This document shows positions 55,301 through 63,801 of a stretch of 64,000 nt of DNA, in pieces. Made by a program: the position numbers and the translations under genes. Position 1 is the stretch's first letter, and each line of letters starts with the position of its first letter. The stretch is from positions 59,129 to 123,128 of the forward strand of contig NMRB01001457.1 in assembly GCA_002633025.1 (NCBI GenBank). The letters are read 5' to 3'. The notes under the pieces are model-generated. The model ran no database searches and was not told where the DNA came from. It worked only from the letters and a program-made list of their open reading frames with translations. This DNA is from Notospermus geniculatus (Eukaryota > Nemertea > Pilidiophora > Heteronemertea > Lineidae).

Positions 55301-56049
55301 TTAGTCAACTAATGCAACTTCAATTGGCTGTTTCGATTTGTAAAGTACTCTAAGAAGGAAAACGATATTGGTAATGTTCACTATAACTGCAACTGCAACG
55401 GCGAGTGGCGGTGGCCAGTTAAGTTGGTATCTAAAACCTTGGAGTACTTACAATCTTTCCTGTGATAAGTTAGATCATTCCAACTGGGAATACACTTCAG
55501 CATCACGTTTTAAGTTGAAGACATAGTCGTCGTCAATTTCTGTATCTGGCTCGTCACAACTTTCAGAGGAGGCCAAGGCAACAAGCGCATCTGGAATACA
55601 AAATAGTGTACTCCTGCTCATCTCTACGTTTTGGTTTGCCATCGAGCTCCACTCGGGGTACGCTCGGACCAGCAGCCTCAAAGTCAACAAACTTATCGTT
55701 GAGAACATCAGTTGGTTCGAGGCCGATACCACTGAGGAATATATTGACACTCGGGGAAACATGCTAACATGATACCATGCTCTTAAACTGCCTCGGCCAC
55801 TGATTTCTTTCGCGGATAAAGTGGAACTCTTCGGACGCAAAGTTCACTCAGCGAAGCAAACCTTTCCTTACACAGCAAAAAGAGATACAGGCGATATTTC
55901 CTTGCTTGACAAACGTCGATTACTATGATGGGAAGTTGATCATCTTTGACGCAATTTTGACTCAACAACGTCAGCCTTTCTTACACCTCATAGGAAAGAA
56001 GAGGAGACACGTCCTTTCTTGAAAAACATCGATAATAAATCTCTGAACA
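52366..56049. other. Gene 2 intron or upstream region, no exon accepted
   Basis: A minus-strand 121-codon frame (55475-55840) and several short frames lack splice and domain support. Two diverged blocks around 55867 and 55981 (CTTACAC...AAAAGAG...GAT...CTTGAMAAACRTCGAT) form a local duplication just upstream of exon C. Confidence 0.35.
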
Positions 56050-56216
56050 ATGACCTTAACAGAGAATTCTAACGAAGTTGTATTTGTCAACATGACGAAG
56101 TCAAAACGGATTAAGTTTCTCACCGAATCGGATGAGATTTATGAATCAAGCAGCTCCTGCAGCTTGCCCATTATCCCTCATGCTTATAATCAGATTGAGG
56201 ATGCAGAGACCCGCAG
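56050..56216 (+). CDS. Gene 2 first coding exon C (proximal)
   Basis: ATG at 56050 follows an in-frame TGA (56044) and has A at -3. The 55 codons are not repeat-like and include KSKRIKFLTESDEIYESSSS and end NQIEDAETR-type sequence. The exon ends CGCAG|GTAGGT, phase 2, and joins the 57063 acceptor across an 847-bp intron as Arg-MMERAGF, total about 502 residues. RIKF fits the RVxF pattern by which proteins dock on protein phosphatase 1, followed by an acidic/serine patch; this is only a motif match. Best supported of the alternative starts, because it is close and coding-like. Confidence 0.65.
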
Positions 56217-57063
56217 GTAGGTACATACTTGCCCTAAGTCTGGACTTCTCCTGCTTACACGACAAAAAAAGGCGGGCGTCGGTAAGCCCGGGTCTACGAG
56301 GTCCGGACTTCCTAAACCCGGGTGATATGAGTAGGTCTAGTTCGAGTCTGAACTTGACCCGGGTTTCTACTTCAGGTGCAATTATCGGCACCAGCGACGC
56401 AGTTGGATCTTATAAGAACTATGACTGAACCAAACCAGTTGGCGGACGAGGTGAAAGCTTCAATGCGCCGGGAGTGAATTCTAGTAGGTTACTCATTCAG
56501 CGCATGTACAATGCATCATACGGTACATTCAGTGCATATTACATGTCATAGAATGGCGGGCAAGGGTAGGCCAAGTCCTTTCACCGATCTTTTCAGAATT
56601 CTATTTCTCATGTTATGGAGACGTCAACAGCCTAATTGTATCCACTATAATATCAGATTGTCTCTTTTTGCAGTCGCACGGGTTATTTTGGTGCTAAATC
56701 TCACGTCAATCATTGCTCGGACAAACATCTGGTAGAAAATGTGGTGTCTATGCTAATTACAAACAATGTAGTTTATTCTTGAAGAGAATATCCCCGTTAG
56801 GGTTCCCAGGAACTATGGAGAACGTACACAGCTTACTCAAGCATTTTCTTTTGGTAAATTTGAAATTTGTTTTGGGCAGAAGACGCCGACACTAGCAGAC
56901 GAAGGTAATGGGAATATCAATCCGCTCAAAGCTAACTTTCATTCCAGGTCTGTACTAACTATATTTCTCTGTTATTTTTAGCAGATATCAGGCCAGAAAC
57001 TAGCAGAAGCCTTTCTAACTCATGCACCACCCAGTATTCACGCATGTCCATTGTATCTTTCAG
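56217..57063 (+). other. Intron before the gene 2 main exon, with two acceptors
   Basis: Acceptors: GTATCTTTCAG at 57063, which fits the phase-2 exons A-D, and TTATTTTTAGCAG at 56984, which leaves an open frame and fits a phase-1 donor. A donor-like GACGAAG|GTAATG at about 56904 may mark a non-coding exon. Two ACCCGGG palindromes lie near 56313 and 56357. Confidence 0.45.
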
Positions 57064-58405
57064 GATGATGGAAAGGGCCGGGTTCACCCGGTCCATCGCC
57101 AACCAAGATACCCGCACTTGGTTCGAAGATGACCGTAACACAACTCAACGCCAGGCGGACTATCTCACCAAACTTCGGCGTCTACGATCTGAACTCATAA
57201 GCCAGGAGAGCAGCAATCTTACGAACGCCGTCGAGAGGATGAGTACGGTACAAAACGCTCAAAAGCCGGACCGAACGCCCAGGTCGATGATTCGGCGGAA
57301 TCCGCTAACGGACAGTGGACCTGACTCCTTCCCTTCACGACACCTGCGACTCATGCAGGAAAAACGGCAACGAATTCTCCAGCATCGGATGCGGAAAGCG
57401 TCGCCGAAGTTGGACACGATTGAAGGGAAACAACTTGTTGATCCTTCACTCAAGGACGATAATGGTTCAATCGCGTCGAAATCTCGTTCAGAAGGTGATG
57501 ATCCGCGAGATTTGCTGCGCAGGTTGCATAGGGAAAAAGACATTGCCCCAGTCTTCCGCAACCTCATTCAACCAACTCATAGCATTCCGAATATCGGCAC
57601 GCGCGCCCTCAAACGTTCAGACAGAGAACTGAATTTGGATTCCGAGCAGAAACCGAACATGTTGGACAGTTCGTGCGTGAAAGCGTTGAATATTCCCAAA
57701 AGAGGGCCTGTTGTGCAGAAGGATTATAAGCTGAGGGGGTTACTGGATGGTTCGAAGGATGAGATGGTGGTGAACCCCGCGGTGCTGCAGTATCTCAATT
57801 ATGAGTATGACGAGGAGAGCGGAGGGTATTATGTTCCCGCATCAAGCCCGGTAGAGGGCATGACGGCAGAGGAAGTGGAATCAATCGCCGTCTCGGACAC
57901 ACCTTTTAGACTCGAGAAGATACATTTACCTTTCGAAGAGGCCCAGTTATCGTACCCCAAACAGAAACCTAAACCCCGGGTGATTTACACAGACCAGAAA
58001 AATCCGCCAGTGTATAAATCCACGACGGTGGATATCGAATTCGATTCGGACTCTCGTTTCCCTGAAATTAACGCGCGGAAAGTGCATCAGGGAAGCCCTG
58101 AGATCCGGAATAATTTCGAACTGAGGGTAGACAATGGTCCAAAGAAGCAAGACTTTAGAGTAGAAAACGGTGTAAAGAGACAAATAGTTGTAGAAATGCC
58201 GAATATCATGTTCATGCCGAGCACACCAGAGCCCTCTTTTGACGGTGTTGATCGTCACATGCGACAAGGTCCGCTGACGAGGGCCTTGACACAGAACAAG
58301 ATACGAGAACGCGAGGTGAAGAATTTATTACAAGACGTGAAAGAGTTGAATCAGATAACGGAGCAGTTGGAAGAGAGGGCTAAAATTGTGGAGGCCAACA
58401 GATGA
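57064..58405 (+). CDS. Gene 2 main exon: unrecognised hydrophilic protein with C-terminal coiled coil
   Basis: Encodes 446 residues from MMERAGF to TGA at 58403-58405. I do not recognise the family. Visible: no membrane segment; a basic helical stretch RHLRLMQEKRQRILQHRMRK around residue 92-112; a second helix DLLRRLHREKDIAPVFRNL around 145-165; an acidic-tyrosine segment LQYLNYEYDEESGGYYVP around 236-255; a proline-rich middle; and a final 40-residue heptad-like helix (NKIREREVKNLLQDVKELNQ onward, with ITEQLEERAKI). Most of the rest looks disordered. This suggests a cytoskeletal or scaffolding protein, but that is inference. The long uninterrupted frame and codon use show it is real. The start depends on which upstream exon is used. 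If transcription began within the exon, the tandem ATGs at 57065 and 57068 could serve. Confidence 0.8.
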
Positions 58406-58902
58406 GGGAAGGTCTTCGTCTCTCTGCAATTGATGAGACACTCAGGTGTGCCAGCCCCTCCAATGGAACACAGTTGTTGACATGCGCAGTCCGTTCATGC
58501 AACATCTTTTGTTACAGATCACTCCGCTGTACCGATATAGGCCTACTAGTACAACTGCATGTTGGACTACATTATGTACGCACATGAGAACGAGATTTAA
58601 ACGGGATTTCATCATCATGGACGAGAATTCAGATCATGCATACTAATTGGCATTCATTTTGTCCGGGTTAGATGCAAAGTCGAAAATTAACCCATTAAAT
58701 AGTGGTGTGTGAAGGGTGTCTTCAGACAAGACGTCTAGACGTCTTCAGACAAGACGTCTAGACGTCTTCAGACAAGACGTCTAGACGTCTTTTTCCCCAA
58801 TCATTCCTCAACATACGCCTACATGTAGCTTTTTATCATTTTTTCGAATTTCGATTTTACATTTTTCGATGTCTTGTTTTCAACAACAATATTCACAATA
58901 AA
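58406..58902 (+). other. Gene 2 3' UTR with AATAAA
   Basis: It extends from the stop to the polyadenylation signal AATAAA at 58897-58902, in an AT-rich context. It contains the 23-bp repeat at 58718-58786. Confidence 0.6.
58718..58786. repeat. 23-bp tandem repeat x3 with nested palindromes
   Basis: Three identical units carrying GTCTTCAGACAAG and ACGTCTAGAC. Each unit and junction contains the 16-base palindrome AGACGTCTAGACGTCT. If transcribed as 3' UTR, the units could form stable hairpins. Confidence 0.95.
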
Positions 58903-58983
58903 AGATGATTACATAACGAATATCTTTCTTAAAAAAAACAAGTTGGCCCGAGTTGGGCGACACCTTGACCTCCCCCCCCCCCC

Positions 58984-58984
58984 N
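58984..58984. other. Assembly gap (N) in a poly-C run
   Basis: A C12-13 tract precedes the N. Length of the homopolymer is unresolved. It lies between the convergent ends of gene 2 and the cysteine-rich peptide gene. Confidence 0.9.
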
Positions 58985-59040
58985 GATGCAACAAAACTTA
59001 TTCACAACAATTACAATGTTGATGAGCCGAATTGGGCTAC

Positions 59041-59046
59041 TTTATT
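59041..59046 (-). terminator. Candidate polyadenylation signal of the cysteine-rich peptide gene
   Basis: TTTATT on the plus strand is AATAAA on the minus strand, 210 bases beyond the stop codon at 59256. Confidence 0.45.
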
Positions 59047-59255
59047 TTGATCAAAATTAGGGGTGCAGTTACACAGCAATCACGTCAATAAATACATCAA
59101 AGTAATCAACGTCATCGTTATGGAAGTCAAAATTATGCAATTACTCCATCTGTAGTTGAATTATGGAATTAGAAAGCAGTGGGCGCTATTCCTTCTTTTC
59201 TTGAAGGTCGTCAGGGTTTTTGCTCAGTTCCATACTCCGCCGTCAGGTGTCGTCT

Positions 59256-59364
59256 TTAATACTCTTCGCCTGGATCGCATTTGTTTCGCAGGCACATCAG
59301 GGCATCTGCCTCACAACATTCAGTCGTGTCATAGCAATGTTCACCCGCCTTGTGGCAAGCACCC
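59256..59364 (-). CDS. Secreted cysteine-rich peptide gene, exon 3 (mature domain)
   Basis: A textbook acceptor on the minus strand (TTGTCTTTCTGTTTTCCAG) opens the exon. Its first base completes an Arg codon from exon 2, then 35 residues follow to TAA (59258-59256). Six cysteines have the spacing C-x6-C-x5-C-C-x6-C-x4-C, with an acidic C terminus. The C-C-CC-C-C order is that of knottin-like and colipase/Dickkopf-like small disulfide domains. The Arg directly before the domain may be the processing site. Role could be a hormone, defence peptide, protease inhibitor or toxin-like peptide; none can be chosen from sequence. Confidence 0.75.
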
Positions 59365-59432
59365 CTGGAAAACAGAAAGACAACTATGGACTGTACAAGG
59401 CGTATACTGCCTTCCAAAGTTACAGGCAGTGT

Positions 59433-59583
59433 ATGAGTTTTGCTAGCAGCCATCTTGCCAAAATTAGGTCATCGTCATGGGGATTTCCTCAGTAAGATGG
59501 GAGAACCAATCATCTGTCACACTGGAAGAGAATTCCCATGGGGATGACCTAATTTTGGCAAGATGGCTGCTGGCGAAACTCAT
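59433..59583. mobile_element. MITE with ATGAGTTTTGCTAGCAGCC termini, copy 1
   Basis: ATGAGTTTTGCTAGCAGCCA, then CTTGCCAAAATTAGGTCATC at the left, mirrored at 59541-59583 (GATGACCTAATTTTGGCAAG, GGCTGCTGGCGAAACTCAT). A second copy lies at 61118-61284. Confidence 0.85.
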
Positions 59584-59632
59584 CTATACGTTTGTGAACT
59601 GATCAACAGGACATTTACACTTCCTCACTGAG

Positions 59633-59728
59633 TAGACTGGTTCCCGTCTTGCCGCTCCACTCTCGTGGCGCTCATTCCCAAAAAATGGGACGGACACTAG
59701 CGGAGCGGCAGAGACTGTGACCAGTCTA
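59633..59728. mobile_element. 96-bp MITE with a 9-bp direct flank
   Basis: TAGACTGGTTCCCGTCTTGC at the left and GACTGTGACCAGTCTA at the right, with central AGCGGAGCGGCA. CTCACTGAG lies at 59624-59632 and again at 59729-59737. An 8-9-bp target duplication is typical of hAT- or Mutator-type elements. A relative is at 62106-62191. Confidence 0.75.
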
Positions 59729-59755
59729 CTCACTGAGCAGTATGAGGAATGGAAT

Positions 59756-59820
59756 GGCTTACGTCTGTGGCGTTCTAGGGCCGCGAATAGGCGACCTCTA
59801 ACGGCATTAATCTATCCCAT
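59756..59820. mobile_element. CRE-MITE right-end fragment
   Basis: GGCTTACGTCTGTGGCGTTC, TAGGGCCGCGAATAGGCGAC and CTCTAACGGCATTAATCTAT resemble the right arm of the CRE-MITE family. Confidence 0.6.
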
Positions 59821-59929
59821 TGTGCTGACACAGTTCCCGCATACAGTTCTTTGACAGCGCCATCTATGAAACTGTGAAGATCAAGTTTAAAAAATTTGTT
59901 TTGAAGGCCGGGCAAGGAAGTGAACTTAC

Positions 59930-59993
59930 CGTGGGTGGATATCCTCACGATCCAGGAAGATCTGATTGAACATGTCCTTTGGTGCGGCTTGGA
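59930..59993 (-). CDS. Secreted cysteine-rich peptide gene, exon 2 (propeptide)
   Basis: Acceptor TTTTTTTCAG at 59995-59994 and donor CACG|GTAAGT at 59929. The 64-base exon enters in phase 1 and leaves in phase 2, matching exons 1 and 3 exactly. It encodes the end of the signal peptide region (QAAPKD) and a cysteine-free acidic/basic spacer (FNQIFLDREDIHP) ending in the split Arg codon before the mature domain. Confidence 0.75.
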
Positions 59994-60719
59994 CTGAAAA
60001 AAAATGACAAGAAGAATAGTGTATAATATGGGGGAGGGCTTCTTAAAGGACTAGAAGAATCACGACACAGATTAAAAAGGCGAAAAACAAAATAAGGAAT
60101 TCAATGATCAGACTCAGAAGATTTCAGAGGCAAAAAGCTGATCAGCAACAATGTTTGCATTCGACAGCGAAGTTTGTTTCCAAAATGTAAAAAATGAAAT
60201 TTGCAGTTAGGAAAAACAGGTGTCGAGCGTGGGATTCGAACCAACAACCCAGGGATAGTGGTCAAGCGCTCTCCCATCTGAGCGAACCGACCAACGCTGC
60301 CAGTCGCGGAAAACTTCTTGATACCTTTCGTCTGGGTCGATATGAATTTAATGGCTGCTAGCCCTAACCGAAATCTTCCCAGGCCTACTAGAAAGGTTTC
60401 GGCGTACTGGCCCTGTCGCTGACCCTTTCCTAGCCTCCCCACCCCCACCCAAAACAAGCCCAACTTGCGCGGAGAAATTGTGTTTTGAATACTGCTATAT
60501 AAAGAGTTACTGTGTGCTGCCCTCTATCATAGTTAGGATCCCCATAAAAATTCAGTCCGCCATCTGGCAATGCGGGCACACACCTCACGTAATACCCCCC
60601 CCCCCCATCGCANCCCCCCCCCCCCCCCCCATCGCACAATAACGAGGACACTGGCAACACCCATAGGCCTACTCGGGGGCTAATCACTGTTCGGCCGAAA
60701 GTTAAATTATTGTACTTAC
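59994..60719 (-). other. Intron 1 of the cysteine-rich peptide gene
   Basis: Contains a tRNA-like sequence (60232-60305) and poly-C tracts around an N at 60613. The minus-strand open frame that runs on from exon 1 through this intron is read-through and is broken by the gap. Confidence 0.6.
60232..60305 (-). repeat. tRNA-like sequence
   Basis: Minus strand: A-box-like GCTCAGATGGGAGAGCGC, B-box GGTTCGAATCCC, followed by CACCTGTTTTT. A-box and B-box are good but the anticodon arm does not form cleanly. It is a SINE head or tRNA pseudogene inside intron 1. Confidence 0.5.
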
Positions 60720-60780
60720 TCTGTATAATCATCGTTAAAGTAACCACAACAAGAAACGCCATCTTGTAGCTTCCTGACAT
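60720..60780 (-). CDS. Secreted cysteine-rich peptide gene, exon 1 (signal peptide)
   Basis: ATG at 60780-60778 opens 20 codons: a short polar start with Lys6, then a hydrophobic core (MAFLVVVTLTMII). The exon ends ATACAGA|GTAAGTAC (phase 1). Met7 could also start translation and leaves a cleaner signal peptide. The three exons give 77 residues in all. A TATA box lies about 100 bases upstream on the same strand. Confidence 0.7.
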
Positions 60781-60878
60781 CGTCTTGGTGCAAAAAAAGC
60801 GTAAAATTACCGGACCTCTGCTTCAATTCGTCGTACCAGTAGTTACCAGCCACTGCTGCCTAATGAAGCGGATGATGC

Positions 60879-60888
60879 TTTTATATTG
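60879..60888 (-). promoter_or_regulatory. TATA box of the cysteine-rich peptide gene
   Basis: AATATAAAAG on the minus strand, about 100 bases upstream of the ATG at 60780. Transcription would be expected to start near 60850-60855, leaving a 70-base 5' UTR. Confidence 0.55.
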
Positions 60889-61117
60889 TATTTTGCCGTG
60901 GATATAATTGGTTGTTTGCAAACGGCATTGAGGAAACACTAGCAGTATAATCACTGGACACATCCTCATTAGCATGACCAACTGGATCTGGCCAATCAGG
61001 TCTTGTTTCATGATTAATGGCTCACCCTATTGTCATTTCTATAATCATGCTCCCGATTCATGGTTCTCGTGAGAGGGAATCTTAAACGACTTGATTATGA
61101 CCGCTACCGCACCAAAG
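60889..61117. other. Upstream flank of the cysteine-rich peptide gene
   Basis: No exon was recognised. It presumably holds its proximal regulatory sequence, but no specific site beyond the TATA box can be supported. Confidence 0.35.
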
Positions 61118-61284
61118 ATGAGTTTCGCAAGCAGCCATCTTGCCCAAATCAGGTCATCGCCATCCGGGATCACCATGGGAATTCTTTTACAGAGTGACAG
61201 ATGATTGGTTCTCCCATCCCTCAGTGGGGGGAATCTCCATGACGATGACCTAATTTTGGCAAGATGGCTGCTAGGGAAACTCAT
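61118..61284. mobile_element. ATGAGTTT(T)GC MITE, copy 2
   Basis: ATGAGTTTCGCAAGCAGCCA, then CTTGCCCAAATCAGGTCATC at the left and the mirrored GATGACCTAATTTTGGCAAG, GGCTGCTAGGGAAACTCAT at the right. It is the same family as 59433-59583 and lies upstream of the same gene. Confidence 0.85.
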
Positions 61285-61364
61285 TTATTCTAATGTTTCC
61301 ATTGTCAAGAGAACGAACGAGACAAAAAATCTGGATAGTTTGTTACGCGCAGATGATTACTAAA

Positions 61365-61508
61365 GCAAGGTTCATTGGCGCACGGATCCGGGTCCGTTTC
61401 CAGTCCGTTTGCCCCTAGTTTTCCGGATACGACAACGCTGAAGGCCATTTGATAGATTTTTTGCGGACTACATGAATCGGACCAATTCTGTGTGCTAATG
61501 AACCTTGC
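61365..61508. mobile_element. MITE with GCAAGGTTCATTGGCGCAC termini
   Basis: GCAAGGTTCATTGGCGCACG at the left and TGTGTGCTAATGAACCTTGC at the right, 144 bp, immediately followed by another MITE at 61510. Confidence 0.75.
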
Positions 61509-61509
61509 A

Positions 61510-61665
61510 TAAGGCTACGGGTATACCGAACGGGATCCGTCGTCCTGTGCGTCAAAGGCCTTGTTATTTTCCGCCGCACTGCACGCAAACAAAGGCTCTC
61601 AAAGCATAAATCGCATGCGTTGCCCTATCGCATGCGAATTCGCGTTCGGTATACCCGCAGCCTTA
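61510..61665. mobile_element. MITE with TAAGGCT-CGGGTATACCGAACG termini
   Basis: TAAGGCTACGGGTATACCGA at the left and CGGTATACCCGCAGCCTTA at the right, 156 bp, with internal palindromic CGCATGCG repeats. Confidence 0.75.
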
Positions 61666-62098
61666 AAGAGATACATAATAGAGTAGTAGTAAGTCATGTA
61701 TGCTGAGAATAGTAGTGTTGAAGCTTCTGTAGAACAAACCTTTGGTCAATGCACGACGAAAAATTTAGGCCTACTTCCGGTGCAAGAATTTTGAAACAGA
61801 GTGTAACATTCAAAAACTGTGCAGTAGCCTATAGAAGTCAAAACATGTCATGGTGCTCAACAAAATGTTTGTGTTTACACTGCTAATGAGAGACCGGAGA
61901 CATGGGTAGATGTTACTAATCGATGGGGATGGGCACTCCGGCAAAACGACAGTCGTGTTACTGGTATAATTAAGGCCATATTAAAGTTATCTATCAATGT
62001 ACTCACTATTAATTACTTCTGTATATTCCGTCGGGGGGTGTGGAATCGCACTACGATCTTTCGGCTACGGGTGGAGGTCAAGTTAGCTAGAACAGCAA
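61666..62098. other. Intergenic, nothing recognised
   Basis: No exon or repeat was recognised. Confidence 0.35.
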
Positions 62099-62105
62099 TA
62101 GGAGT

Positions 62106-62191
62106 GGTTCCCGTCATTGCCGCTCAACTTCCATGGCGCTTATTTCACAATGAACGCCACGGTGCCGTAGCGGACAAGACGGGAACCAGTC
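62106..62191. mobile_element. GGTTCCCGTC MITE, relative of 59633
   Basis: GGTTCCCGTCATTGCCGCT at the left and GTAGCGGACAAGACGGGAACC at the right. TAGGAGT is present at 62099-62105 and again at 62192-62198, a likely target duplication. Confidence 0.7.
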
Positions 62192-62198
62192 TAGGAGT

Positions 62199-63155
62199 TA
62201 GACTGGTTCTTTAAATACAAGTTTATTTGCTGCCTAATGGCTAATGCCTTTTTTCTTCGGCCCGAAACTCTGCGGATTGGATAGGCCTACGCTCCTTCAA
62301 CCCTTTAAAAACAGTATACAACAACATCTTCTCCGCTTATATCAGTCAAGAGTTATGGCTTAATATATACGCGCTAATTTGAAGCGCCTCCTGTCGGTGT
62401 CTCACACTTGACACCAGCGGCGAAATATCGTGCCTCATTTCACCATCAGCGTAGGTGGAAGGCCGCCATTTTGGATTTTGCCGGCGCGCATGTAGAAATA
62501 CATGTAGTTCGGTCGGCATAATCGCACAATTCTTTCTAATTATTAGTATTCAGTTCATTTCTAATACCACTTGTTATCAACACGAAGTCCTTTTAGTCTG
62601 AAAATATTCGCCTTGAACCCAATAGCACCACTTTTCAACATCATCTATCATCTGGCGTAGATGCCACTGGGTTGGCGGTGACACGGCTGGCCTGCTCACG
62701 ATTGTTAAAAACCTTTACCAAAATTTAGTACATGTAATATGCACTACTTTCAAGATGGAAACCTAGCACCTGCGCCAGTGGTGTTATAGAAGATAACGCC
62801 ATCTAGTGTCAAGTGTGGTCGGTGTCTATTACCTTTATCGCCACGAAAATGACACCAAAACCATTGCAGTGAAGTTTTCTTTAGTTTTGGTTCAGGTCTT
62901 TATTGAGAAATATCACTCAGTCATTTTGAACCTTTTCCACAGTGGATGGAGATGAGCAAAAGACATATCTGAAACAACTTTTAGAGCTCTACACGATGCT
63001 GTGGTTTGGTTTAAGATTTAATTTAGTTTGGTTAAACCACGGACCTGTATACTGACGGGATAGGCAACTCTGAACCTTGTCGAACTTTCTCTGAGAGAAT
63101 CTAGTACGGGTGATAATTTGTAACACATGAATGTTACACTTTATCGCCAGGAGAT
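62199..63155. other. Intergenic, nothing recognised
   Basis: Short open frames only. Some CACCACTTTTCAACATCATC/TCTATCATCTGGCG-like sequence may be repeat-derived, but no structure was confirmed. Confidence 0.35.
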
Positions 63156-63227
63156 TTTTTTGTAACAAACCTAAGTTATAATTTATCTCCACTCCCTGGT
63201 AAAAAGGGAAGAGGGCCTAAACTGCAA

Positions 63228-63320
63228 AAACGTTACAAAATCTCACCACTGCAGAGATTTTGTAACGTTGCAAAATCTCGCCACTGGAGAGATTTTGTAA
63301 CGTTACAAAATCGCTCCAGT
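63228..63320. repeat. Alternating palindrome: AACGTTACAAAATCTC units
   Basis: AACGTTACAAAATCTCACCA, GAGATTTTGTAACGTTGCAA, TCTCGCCACTGGAGAGATTT and TGTAACGTTACAAAATCGC form three head-to-head copies of one 20-base block. Confidence 0.85.
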
Positions 63321-63331
63321 GGTTAAGTTAA

Positions 63332-63605
63332 CCCTTTAGGACTCAAAACGGCCGCCACCGGCCGCCTAGAAACCCCTTAGAGACCCTTGCGAAATTTCAC
63401 ATAAATTGCATCTGGCTCCTTTAATACTTGGCAGAATTTCAAGTAACTTACATCTCAATGATGATAGATCCTCAAGCCAACCTGGGACGGCCGATCCGAG
63501 CGCCATCTTAACTAAGGTGTGAGAACTAGCCGAAATTGCCAGGCCGGTTTAGGCCGTTGTGAGGGGATCTGACCACACAATTTTTTTTCACTGAGTCCTA
63601 AAGGG
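63332..63605. mobile_element. 274-bp TTAA-flanked (piggyBac-type) MITE
   Basis: CCCTTTAGGACTCA at the left and TGAGTCCTAAAGGG at the right, with TTAA at 63328-63331 and 63606-63609. TTAA plus CCCTTT termini are characteristic of piggyBac-related non-autonomous elements. It is a different family from the one at 37685. Confidence 0.8.
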
Positions 63606-63801
63606 TTAAAAAGAGTGCAGGCACCCGCCCCCTTGGAGGAAGTTGACCAAATTTGCAGTGAACCATCGTCAATGTCTCCTCCATATTTCCACTAAACCGT
63701 TTGCCGATATCTCCAAAGGTTCAAGAGTAATTGCCGTTTAGACCCTCTTCCCTTTTTACCAGGCTGTAGAGGTAAATTGTAACATAGGTTTGTTACAAAA
63801 A

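Larger units (their letters stand above)
59365..59929 (-). other. Intron 2 of the cysteine-rich peptide gene, filled with MITEs
   Basis: Bounded by donor GTAAGT (59929 downward) and acceptor AG (59366-59365). It contains three inverted-repeat elements: 59433-59583, 59633-59728 and a CRE-MITE end at 59756-59820. Confidence 0.7.
63156..63801. mobile_element. Fold-back element with about 80-bp arms, hosting a TTAA element
   Basis: TTTTTTTGTAACAAACCTAA, then CCTGGTAAAAAGGGAAGAGG and CCTAAACTGC at the left, mirrored by GTTTAGACCCTCTTCCCTT, TTTACCAGGCTG and AGGTTTGTTACAAAAAGTG at 63734-63801. The centre holds palindromic AACGTTACAAAATC blocks and the TTAA-flanked insertion. Confidence 0.7.

Noticed and set aside
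55475-55968. Minus-strand frames of 121 and 61 codons just upstream of exon C
   Set aside because: No acceptor/donor pattern or family similarity; composition near the diverged duplication makes chance frames likely.
59156-59495. Plus-strand frames of about 95 codons
   Set aside because: They are antisense to the cysteine-rich peptide exon 3, which has perfect phase, splice sites and cysteine spacing.
60101-60463. Minus-strand 120-codon frame
   Set aside because: It covers the tRNA-like sequence and intron 1 of the peptide gene; no splice or domain support.
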